A DNA stretch of 64,000 bases, from positions 421,416 through 485,415 of the forward strand of contig CAJNDS010002162.1 in the NCBI GenBank assembly GCA_905221605.1, in the 5' to 3' direction. Under the pieces are notes generated by a model. It did no database searches, was not told the DNA's origin, and was given only the letters and a program-made list of their open reading frames with translations. Shown piece after piece: positions 56,151 through 64,000 of this stretch (positions within the stretch are counted from its first letter, which is position 1; each line of letters opens with the position of its first letter). The DNA comes from Symbiodinium natans (lineage: Eukaryota; Sar; Dinophyceae; Suessiales; Symbiodiniaceae). A program made the translations under genes and the position numbers.

Positions 56151-59100
56151 GGACGGGGCCTTATGTCGGGTTTTCAGGTTTTGAGCTTCAACGCTTAGGG
56201 TCGGTCTATGGGTCGGTGACTTCTTTTTGGTGCTCAGGCTTGGGTTTTTTTTTTTCAGGTTTTTCTTGGTTGTTTGAAGGTTTGGGGGTGAACATGCCTG
56301 AACCTTTAAAACTTTAAGGCTTTGTTTAAGCCTTGCAAGGTCGATAGTCAATTAGGGCGGTGCCTCTTCTTTGCTTCTTGCGCTGGCACGGGCCAACGGC
56401 GAAACGCCAGAGATCCTGCAACGTAACATGCAGGGTCACAAAACCCATGGGCGAAGCATTCCTAGTACACAGCGCAACTGAACCTGAAACCGACTCCTGT
56501 AAAAGGATCCCGCGAAAGAAAAACTAAGTTGGGCAGTCCTCTTACGCGGCTCAAAGTCAGTCATCGCAGCACGTGTGTGCAGGCGTGTGTCTGCGTGCGT
56601 GGATGTTTGTGAGACCTCCAACAGTGTAAACATACCTGCAACTTGCGCTCTAAGACCCTCTTTGACTGATTTCGTGTTGAACCACTCAACTCTCATGTTG
56701 TCACATGTGCCCTTACTCTGGCACATGGCGGCACCAAGTCCTCATCTCACCTTCATGCATGCTGTGCCTTGCATGCGTCAGTGCATCAGCTACGCAAGGC
56801 AAGCATCCCCACCCCGAACGTCATCAACACAGCTGATGCATCTGAAAGTGTTATTGGTGGTTTTGCACGAATGCCTTGCTGTTTCTCCCAGCTGGTGGGA
56901 GCGCAACTTTCATGGTCCCGTGTTGTGTCTCCGTGTGATAACTTGCTGGCTTGAGCAAACAACAGCACGTACCAACGCTTCTACGGGGACTAAAGACTTG
57001 GGCAGGGGAGGCAAACGGCAAGGGCTACCTACAGCCATGCAGTCTTGTCCATAGACATCCTAGCACCTGAAACTGACGGTCATGCGTGAACAGCATAGAC
57101 GAATCATTGAGAGTCCGCACGCTCGAAACGTATGTCAACCCCTCAAGGGAGAGCGCTGCAAGGCGACTCCAAACCTCTGCAAAGCTCTCAGGCTCACAAG
57201 AAATCACGGCCTCTCATGAATGCTCCAAGAACACTCACTACGGGGTATGAGTTGTTTTCCTGTTTGTTTTTCTTTTTTTTTTTTGGGGGGGGGGGGGGCA
57301 CTGGAAGTAGCTGCACGCAGATCCGTGCCCAAAGCATGAGCCCGTAGCTTTTTTGCTGGTCGAGCCTCTGGCAAACCCTCTGCCAGGGGAGGTTGATCCT
57401 TCTTTTGCAAGCGCTTTGTGCGACTCGCGGCTTCTCTCATGTGCTGCTGGGTGTCCAGGTGTGAGCAGCGCGCGCACACTCGACTTGTGGACGGTCGTCT
57501 GCATCGGTCTTGTTCTTTTTGTGCCGAACTCGACCTGGGGTAACAGCGACAAGGCAAACGAATGCAGCTCTCATAGCTTCCTGGAGGTCTCTTCTCTGTC
57601 CTACACGCGTCCTCGGGGGGAAATCTACCACTTTTGGGCACCAATCCCCCGACACCCTTAGGGCCGAGATGGTAGCAATTGGTATCACATCTGCGGGTCA
57701 AGAGACCTCCATCGCCACCGCCTTTCGAACGCAGCCCCAAAACCGGTCGAGACATGTTGAGATGACATAGTATGACATGTGGGCGAAGTCACGCGAGATC
57801 CAAATTGCAACGCGGCAGCGCGATCCCCGACAAGCGATGAAGCAGATTGAAGCACTGGGAGCCCTCAACTTTCTCCACGCATCTTGGTTGCTTTCGCCGT
57901 CGGCGACGCCTCCTCACGTCGAAATCCTTAACCTCACGTCTGGAAAGAGGCTCGGGCATGTGGAGCACCTGCTGCTGGTCCAGTCGTCATGTGGAAAGCT
58001 CGCAGCTATGTTGCTCGTCGGCGCTTCGTCTTGCCCTTAAGAGAGTAAGCGCCCCATGTTCCGAAGGCCTACGCATGTGGCCCCAAACACCTTGATGGGG
58101 CATAGCTCGCAGCATCCTTCTGCTGCAGCCGAGAGGTGAGTTTTTTCGACGGCTTCAAGCGAAACTCCTAACATTTCTGAGTCTTGATACTCCCTACTTG
58201 TGAAGGCAGCACGGAAGGAAACTGACAGACCAAGAAAGGGAACAACGAGGACAGGAGAAAAGAAAGGTGCCGGCACGGATGCCCTCGACCGGGTTTGAGG
58301 AGGCCACCGCTTGAAGATTGCAGAGATTGCAAAGATAGCAAAGGTGGCTCACGGGTCGGAGGTTTCTGCGCATCCAGATACAGCCTCGGGTCACCATTTT
58401 GGAGCCAGCTTGCCCCATGGCGTGCGACGGAGTCCACGCAGCCCAGCACGAGGCACCAAGTGGCCAGCGCCCGAGATACGGCAGAACCCACGGCTCTGAG
58501 ACAGCCTTTGCGTTCTCAGCGCGCAGCCGAGGTCCCTAATTCAACCCCCGAAACCATGCCTGGAGAGCGAGAGGGGTGATGAGGGGTGTTATAACACGTG
58601 TTATAAAGCAAAGTGGAAAACAAGGTGTGGTTCCTCCCCGCAGCATCCTGCAGCCTTGTGCTATTGGATGCCATTCTGGACGGGCTCCAGCGGCTCCAGC
58701 TCGAAGGAATGCAATTAGGTTGTTGCGCGTGCTGTCAAGCTACGTCAAAACAGACCGGAGCCCAATCAGAGGCCTCGCGCGAGTTTTTTATCGCTTTCTT
58801 ATAAGCACTGCTTTTGCAGATACAGGCCGCGCGGGTGCCAGGTCCGGCGAAGTGTCTTGCTAGCGCGGCACCCGCGGCAAGCGTGAGCAGGGGAAGAATG
58901 GAGGAGAATGTCTGCAGCCCAAGCGGACTAAGTTACGGGCCCCACAGGTGGGGAAGATAGTAGGTTCTTTTCGAATGGGCATAGGCCGAAGAAGAGTGAA
59001 TTGACGTGCTTTGCAAAATCTCGCAGATCGCATGGGGAAAGGCCTTCGGCAGTGTCTTGGGGTGGACAAGCACAGCATTACGCAGACCTTCCTTGAACAT

Positions 59101-59319
59101 CCAGGGTCCTTTCGTGCCCAAAGAGCCTGGAAACAGCCTCGGGGCGGCATCGGGAGATTCCTGGCTCTGTGCTGGCAACTCCTATCGTACACCATAAAAG
59201 CACAACTAGGAGAGCCAACCGCGCTGCTTTAACACATTGTGGAAATGCAGTTCATGATGGCCAGTTTTTGCTCATGTCTGACAGGCCAGAGGCGTGCTTC
59301 GTGAGGTCAGTGCAAGAAT
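56151..59319. other. 3.2 kb unique sequence without a recognised gene
   Basis: Many frames of 60-180 codons on both strands. Two look more protein-like: minus 58,168-58,491, which begins with a signal-like segment (SAVSRALATWCLVLGCVDSV), and plus 56,575-57,054. A T-run and G-run lie at about 57,270-57,300. No motif or splice model could be supported. Confidence 0.25.
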
Positions 59320-59784
59320 AAAACGATTTAGGGTTCGTTCCAGACCCTTGAACTTGAAACCACTAGCGGGCACTTTTGCTGGGACACGGTCTGTTCAGCA
59401 GTCCCTTGAGCCTTGTTGGCAGCAGTGAAACGACAAGGAAAAATACTTCTACAGGGGGCACATGGCTAACCGAAAAGTTTGTTACCCCCTCTCCGAGTTA
59501 CACTTCATTGCCTCACACTTCTCATCGCAATTAAGTTCACTCGGATGCAAACTCCTCATCGCTCACTTCGGTCATCCTTTTCCTTTAAACACATCGTGGT
59601 GCACACTTCTTTTGTTGGTGTGAAACGTGAAACGAAGAAACTACGCTGCTACTGGTAGCCTCTCTCACTTCTCTTCAAACACATACACAGACGGCTTTTT
59701 CAAGACTTCGTCTATAGGTGCGATCTTGCACTTTTAGTTTATTGTCATTTCGGACATCTTTCTCTTCCAAGCCCCCTCAGGGCT
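59320..59784 (-). other. Non-coding 3' part of the copia-derived unit
   Basis: About 465 bp downstream of the ORF stop. Nearly identical to 62,564-63,031. It could be a 3' UTR or an LTR remnant; no polypurine tract or terminal TG/CA could be assigned. The outer end contains gatttaggg, a telomere-like word. Confidence 0.4.
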
Positions 59785-62550
59785 TCACTTCTTCTTTTCA
59801 CCTTCCTCTTTGGGCTTCTTCCCTTTTCCTTTTCCATCTCCTTTTCTGAACTTCTTCTTGTTCTCGTCAAGCAACTTTGCGTACTCGGCCCTAATCTCCT
59901 TTTCGTTTTCACGAAAGTACTTCCTGAACTGGGCCTTTGTTCTCTCCGTTCCATCCTCGTTCTTCACATTCAACCACGGGGTGTATTTCCCATTCTTGTC
60001 GTAGGAATACCCTGCGTCCCAACACATCATGTAGCTGTGGCCGTGTCGGGAACACAGAATGCAAAGCTTCTTCTTTTTGTCTTCCTCCTCGTCGGTCTCT
60101 TCTTCGATGTTCAAAACGAACTTCCCTTCCAGGTTCTCCTGTCCTTTCTCGCTTTTCAACTTCTGGAAGTCACTTTCCAACTTCTTGTTGGTCTCCGACA
60201 AACCTTTGATGCTCTTCTTCAAGGTCTTATTCTCCTCTTTCATGCTCTTCGCTTTCTCTTCATCCATGGATCCAACGCTTTCACGCTTCCTCTTTCGGAG
60301 CATCTCCAATTCTCCTTTCATCGCTTCCATCTCTTTCTCGTTCTCTTCCTTTTTCTTCTTGAGCTTCTCGTTTTGCTCTTGAACTTCCTGGAGCTCAATT
60401 TCCACCTTCTGCTTTCCCAATCGCAAATCCATGAGCTCTTCCTTGATTGCGACGTCCACCTTTGGGTTCAAAAGCGGCGGCCTTTCTTCCTTTTCGTACT
60501 TTCGAAGCTCTTTTCTCTTTTCACCCAGCTCTCGCAACGCTTCGGCCAGCTTTGGCCTCAACTCATCCATCTCCTTTTCCAACTCTTCTTCATGCTCCAA
60601 AATCTCATCAGCTTGGGCTTCGATCGCTTCACAATCCTTCTTGCTCTTTTCCAACTCATCCTCCAACTTGTCCCACAGCTCGGACAAATTCTCTTTTTCT
60701 CGTACCTTGACCGCTCGGTACACCTTCGCCTCCTCGTATCTTTCCGAGGTCGAGGCAAACGCTCTTCGGGCCTCATCCAGCTTCTCCTTTTTCTCCGTCA
60801 TTTTCCCCAAGAGCTCTTTCACATTTTTCTCTTCTTCGAGCACCTCTTTCTTCGCTGTCTCCTTGAGAATCTCTTGTACATCCTCCTCCTCGCTCGAGGT
60901 CTCTTCTTTTTCACCTCCATCTTTCTTCTCTTGGGACTCCTCGTCGGACTCTTCTTCCTTTTTCTCTTTCTCTTTTGGCTGCTTCTCTTCGCTTTTCTCT
61001 TGGGACTCCTCGTCGGACTCTTCTTCCAGACTCTCTTTCTCTTCTGGCTGCTTCTCTTCTTTCTTGTTGAAGATCCCTTTCCTTCTCTTCTTTGCTGCTT
61101 CCTGGAGCTCTAGCAGCTCGACCTTTCTCTTTTCGACTTCTTTCTCCTCGTTTCCAGCGCTGCTTCCAGGTTTCTCTTTAACTCCATACTTCTCATCCAA
61201 CTCTTTCACCTTTTCCCCAAGCAACACCAGGTTCTCTCTTGGCCCCGAGCGGCAGAGCTTTAAAGCTTTGTTCAAAAGCTCAACTGCCTCAAGGGATCTT
61301 GCGTTCATAATCATCTCCTTGAGGGCTGCCTCGTGAGCTTTCACTGCCGCCTCTTCGGTCGCTTCTAAAGCGCTTGGCTGGGCCTCCATCTTTTCTTTTT
61401 CTCTCTTTTTCTTTTCCACCTGGCCTTCTCTTTTGCTTGAGCTGAAAACGGCTGCGGACACGCGAAACTTCTCTCTAGCGTACTCCCCAAGCACCGGGCT
61501 ACAAACCATGAAAAGCAACATCATGACCATGATTCCCGTGAACATGTAAAATCCAAAACTCAACTCTTTCTTTTCACTTTTCAACCCTTCACTTCCTTGA
61601 ACCATTAACATCATCACGATTCTCCTCAGATACTTCTTCGGGATCTTGAACTCCGAGGCTCCTTTGGGCTCCCTGCTTTCTTCTCCTGTTCTCACGCCCA
61701 TTTTTTCTAAACACTTCACAACCAAACTCCTTGTCAACGCCTTTGTTCCTACGTCCGAGGGGTTTTCGGTTCCTTTGATCGCTTTCACTTTCAGGCCTCG
61801 TCCGGTGAGTTGTTGAACCCACAACAATCCGGCATCAACGTGCCTCGTTCTTCCAAATCCTTTCTTCATGAGGATTGCTCGGGCGCTACTCGAATCCATG
61901 TGGATCCTCATTTCCGGCTTGATCTTCAGAACTCTTTCCAGCAAATTCTGGAGAAAAACTCCTTCACTCAAACCTCCAACGGCTGCAACCAATTCGCTTT
62001 CGCAGCTGCTCAAGGCTGTCGCCTTTTGCTTTCTTGCATGAAAATGGACCAAATTTCCATTCACAAAGATCAATGCACAACTCGTTGATTGTCGCGTCTC
62101 TCTATCAGTCGCCCAATCGGCGTCGGTCACAACCTCGATCAAACTCTTCGCGGTAAACACGTCTCCGCTTTTCTCGTCGAAACGCATTTCTTCTTCGATT
62201 TCATTTCTCTCCAGGAAACTCTTCCCAGGGTGCGACTCCATGTGTTCGATCACATAGTGTGACGTAGCTTTCACATACTTTGCCACATGCCTTAACACTG
62301 CGAGGTCACCTCTTGTCGGTGTCGCCAACTTTCCAGACAGCCACTTCGTCGCAAACCCTAGGTCGGGTCGCTCGGGGGTCATGTACAACAGGATCCCCAC
62401 ACAAGACCTATACAGATGGTGCTCTTCCGCGTTCAGCGGGGTCTCATCTTTCATCGATCTCCCATAGTCTGTTGGAAACGGGAGTTTCTTTGGATGTGCT
62501 TTTCCGAGCTCTAAAAGCTCTTCCAATCTCTCCAGATACTTCCCATCCAT
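59785..62550 (-). CDS. Copia RNase H fused to membrane segment, coiled coil and CCHC knuckle
   Basis: 921 codons, intact. Residues 1-100 (LYRSCVGILLYMTPERPDLG) and 140-275 are the end of a Ty1/copia polyprotein: RNase H motifs VVTDADWATDRETRQSTS (D143/D145), KQKATALSSCESE (E184), HMDSSSARAI (D219) and GTENPSDVGTK (D266). Then a hydrophobic helix (about 331-354, YMFTGIMVMMLLFMVCSPVL), about 450 residues of Glu/Lys coiled coil, and near 828-842 CILCSRHGHSYMMC, a perfect CX2CX4HX4C zinc knuckle, followed by a basic tail. A TAA lies four codons before the first Met, so the RT part is cut off. The post-RNase H extension is not usual in copia elements. Confidence 0.8.
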   Translation of the reverse strand: MDGKYLERLEELLELGKAHPKKLPFPTDYGRSMKDETPLNAEEHHLYRSCVGILLYMTPERPDLGFATKWLSGKLATPTRGDLAVLRHVAKYVKATSHYVIEHMESHPGKSFLERNEIEEEMRFDEKSGDVFTAKSLIEVVTDADWATDRETRQSTSCALIFVNGNLVHFHARKQKATALSSCESELVAAVGGLSEGVFLQNLLERVLKIKPEMRIHMDSSSARAILMKKGFGRTRHVDAGLLWVQQLTGRGLKVKAIKGTENPSDVGTKALTRSLVVKCLEKMGVRTGEESREPKGASEFKIPKKYLRRIVMMLMVQGSEGLKSEKKELSFGFYMFTGIMVMMLLFMVCSPVLGEYAREKFRVSAAVFSSSKREGQVEKKKREKEKMEAQPSALEATEEAAVKAHEAALKEMIMNARSLEAVELLNKALKLCRSGPRENLVLLGEKVKELDEKYGVKEKPGSSAGNEEKEVEKRKVELLELQEAAKKRRKGIFNKKEEKQPEEKESLEEESDEESQEKSEEKQPKEKEKKEEESDEESQEKKDGGEKEETSSEEEDVQEILKETAKKEVLEEEKNVKELLGKMTEKKEKLDEARRAFASTSERYEEAKVYRAVKVREKENLSELWDKLEDELEKSKKDCEAIEAQADEILEHEEELEKEMDELRPKLAEALRELGEKRKELRKYEKEERPPLLNPKVDVAIKEELMDLRLGKQKVEIELQEVQEQNEKLKKKKEENEKEMEAMKGELEMLRKRKRESVGSMDEEKAKSMKEENKTLKKSIKGLSETNKKLESDFQKLKSEKGQENLEGKFVLNIEEETDEEEDKKKKLCILCSRHGHSYMMCWDAGYSYDKNGKYTPWLNVKNEDGTERTKAQFRKYFRENEKEIRAEYAKLLDENKKKFRKGDGKGKGKKPKEEGEKKK

Positions 62551-62563
62551 CCGGATCTCAATT

Positions 62564-64000
62564 TAAAACGATTTAGGGTTCGTTCCAGACCCTTGAACTT
62601 GAAACCACTAACGGGCACTTTTTGCTGGGACTCGGTCTGTTCAGCAGTCCCTTGAGCCTTGTTGGCAGCAGTGAAACGACAAGGAAAAATACTTCTACAG
62701 GGGGGCACATGGCTAACCGAAAAGTTTGTTACCCCCTCTCCGAGTTACACTTCATTGCCTCACACTTCTCATCGCAATTAAGTTCACTCGGATGCAAACT
62801 CCTCATCGCTCACTTCGGTCATCCTTTTCCTTTAAACACATCGTGGTGCACACTTCTTTTGTTGGTGTGAAACGTGAAACGAAGAAACTACGCTGCTACT
62901 GGTAGCCTCTCTCACTTCTCTTCAAACACATACACAGACGGCTTTTTCAAGACTTCGTCTATAGGTGCGATCTTGCACCTTTAGTTTATTGTCATTTCGG
63001 ACATTTTTCTCTTCCAAGCCCCCTCAGGGCTTCACTTCTTCTTTTCACCTTCCTCTTTGGGCTTCTTCCCTTTTCCTTTTCCATCTCCTTTTCTGAACTT
63101 CTTCTTGTTCTCGTCAAGCAACTTTGCGTACTCGGCCCTAATCTCCTTTTCGTTTTCACGAAAGTACTTCCTGAACTGGGCCTTTGTTCTCTCCGTTCCA
63201 TCCTCGTTCTTCACATTCAACCACGGGGTGTATTTCCCATTCTTGTCGTAGGAATACCCTGCGTCCCAACACATCATGTAGCTGTGGCCGTGTCGGGAAC
63301 ACAGAATGCAAAGCTTCTTCTTTTTGTCTTCCTCCTCGTCGGTCTCTTCTTCGATGTTCAAAACGAACTTCCCTTCCAGGTTCTCCTGTCCTTTCTCGCT
63401 TTTCAACTTCTGGAAGTCACTTTCCAACTTCTTGTTGGTCTCCGACAAACCTTTGATGCTCTTCTTCAAGGTCTTATTCTCCTCTTTCATGCTCTTCGCT
63501 TTCTCTTCATCCATGGATCCAACGCTTTCACGCTTCCTCTTTCGGAGCATCTCCAATTCTCCTTTCATCGCTTCCATCTCTTTCTCGTTCTCTTCCTTTT
63601 TCTTCTTGAGCTTCTCGTTTTGCTCTTGAACTTCCTGAAGCTCAATTTCCACCTTCTGCTTTCCCAATCGCAAATCCATGAGCTCTTCCTTGATTGCGAC
63701 GTCCACCTTTGGGTTCAAAAGCGGCGGCCTTTCTTCCTTCTCGTACTTTCGAAGCTCTTTTCTCTTTTCACCCAGCTCTCGCAACGCTTCGGCCAGCTTT
63801 GGCCTCAACTCATCCATCTCCTTTTCCAACTCTTCTTCATGCTCCAAAATCTCATCAGCTTGGGCTTCGATCGCTTCACAATCCTTCTTGCTCTTTTCCA
63901 ACTCATCCTCCAACTTGTCCCACAGCTCGGACAAATTCTCTTTTTCTCGTACCTTGACCGCTCGGTACACTTTCGCCTCCTCGTACCTTTCCGAGGTCGA
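62564..64000 (-). mobile_element. Copia-derived unit, copy 2 (cut by the window end)
   Basis: Head-to-tail second copy of the 59,320-62,563 unit, continuing past the window. Offset 3,244 bp at the start, 3,247 bp after three 1-nt indels. Confidence 0.8.
63032..64000 (-). CDS. Copy 2 of the coiled-coil/CCHC protein, C-terminal part
   Basis: At least 312 codons, nearly identical to the end of the copy-1 protein, including the CX2CX4HX4C knuckle and the basic tail. The frame is open to the window end, so no start can be chosen. Substitutions seen are mostly silent, suggesting that the protein was conserved or the copy is very young. Confidence 0.75.
   Translation of the reverse strand, partial: STSERYEEAKVYRAVKVREKENLSELWDKLEDELEKSKKDCEAIEAQADEILEHEEELEKEMDELRPKLAEALRELGEKRKELRKYEKEERPPLLNPKVDVAIKEELMDLRLGKQKVEIELQEVQEQNEKLKKKKEENEKEMEAMKGELEMLRKRKRESVGSMDEEKAKSMKEENKTLKKSIKGLSETNKKLESDFQKLKSEKGQENLEGKFVLNIEEETDEEEDKKKKLCILCSRHGHSYMMCWDAGYSYDKNGKYTPWLNVKNEDGTERTKAQFRKYFRENEKEIRAEYAKLLDENKKKFRKGDGKGKGKKPKEEGEKKK

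Larger units (their letters stand above)
59320..62563 (-). mobile_element. Copia-derived 3.24-kb unit, copy 1
   Basis: The unit starts at taaaacgatttagggttcg and ends 14 bp before the first codon used by its ORF. The whole unit from 59,320 is repeated from 62,564 with only a few substitutions and three 1-nt indels in the non-coding part. It carries the RNase H end of a Ty1/copia polyprotein but no RT, integrase or obvious LTR pair, so it is a truncated, tandemly duplicated piece. Confidence 0.75.

Noticed and set aside
59320-63031. LTR pair around the copia-derived ORF
   Set aside because: The similarity of 59,320-59,784 to 62,564-63,031 does not stop at the ORF border but continues through the coding region, so it is a tandem duplication and not two LTRs.

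Overview
The window looks like nuclear DNA of a dinoflagellate. The evidence is: plant-type telomeric heptamers (TTTAGGG/CCCTAAA) in both orientations throughout; splice sites of the dinoflagellate kind (AG before a G at the 3' end of introns, with GT, GC and GA donors); a DIRS-order retrotransposon with split direct repeats; decayed LINE-type reverse transcriptase copies whose protein blocks resemble dinoflagellate elements; and a Ty1/copia-derived ORF. The species cannot be named from sequence alone. No rRNA, tRNA, CRISPR array or bacterial-style operon was seen.

Region 1 (1-34,789) alternates between some forty interstitial telomeric arrays (30-500 bp) and unique segments of 50-1,000 bp. 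Many unique segments read as short exons (22-230 bp) bounded by plausible splice sites, so much of this region is probably several split genes on both strands whose introns are partly or almost wholly telomeric repeats. Recognisable products are an enoyl-CoA delta isomerase-like (crotonase) protein, a TBCC/RP2-type cofactor-C domain protein, an alpha/beta-hydrolase (GHSFGG elbow) and a secreted or vacuolar protein starting with a signal peptide. Several neighbouring exons join in phase across introns made of the heptamer (17.5, 27.4, 30.4 and 31.3 kb). The heptamer read as GTTTAGG carries both a GT donor and a TTTAG/G acceptor.

Region 2 (34,790-41,541) is a nearly complete DIRS-order element on the minus strand. 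It encodes a Gag-like ORF, RT-RNase H, a cytosine-C5-methyltransferase-like domain and a tyrosine recombinase, flanked by repeats in the order A1-body-B1-A2-B2, each pair identical. Two apparent frameshifts suggest a recent but damaged copy, or sequencing errors.

Region 3 (41,694-44,800) is about 3.1 kb of drifting telomere-like repeats (TTTTTAGGG, then GGGCTTTTA, TTTTCAGGG and TTTGTGGGG). Its 9-bp period creates giant meaningless reading frames.

Region 4 (44.8-59.3 kb) holds microsatellites, foldback elements, a mosaic of inverted and tandem LINE fragments (47.8-51.4 kb), a second stretch of telomeric arrays with exons (52.8-56.2 kb, including an EF-hand exon) and long stretches where I recognise nothing. 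Region 5 (59,320-64,000) is a tandem duplication of a 3.25-kb unit encoding a copia RNase H fused to a membrane segment, a long coiled coil and a CCHC zinc knuckle.

All exon calls are short and come from reading frame, splice signals and phase only. Homology is claimed only where a motif is named, and confidences reflect this.
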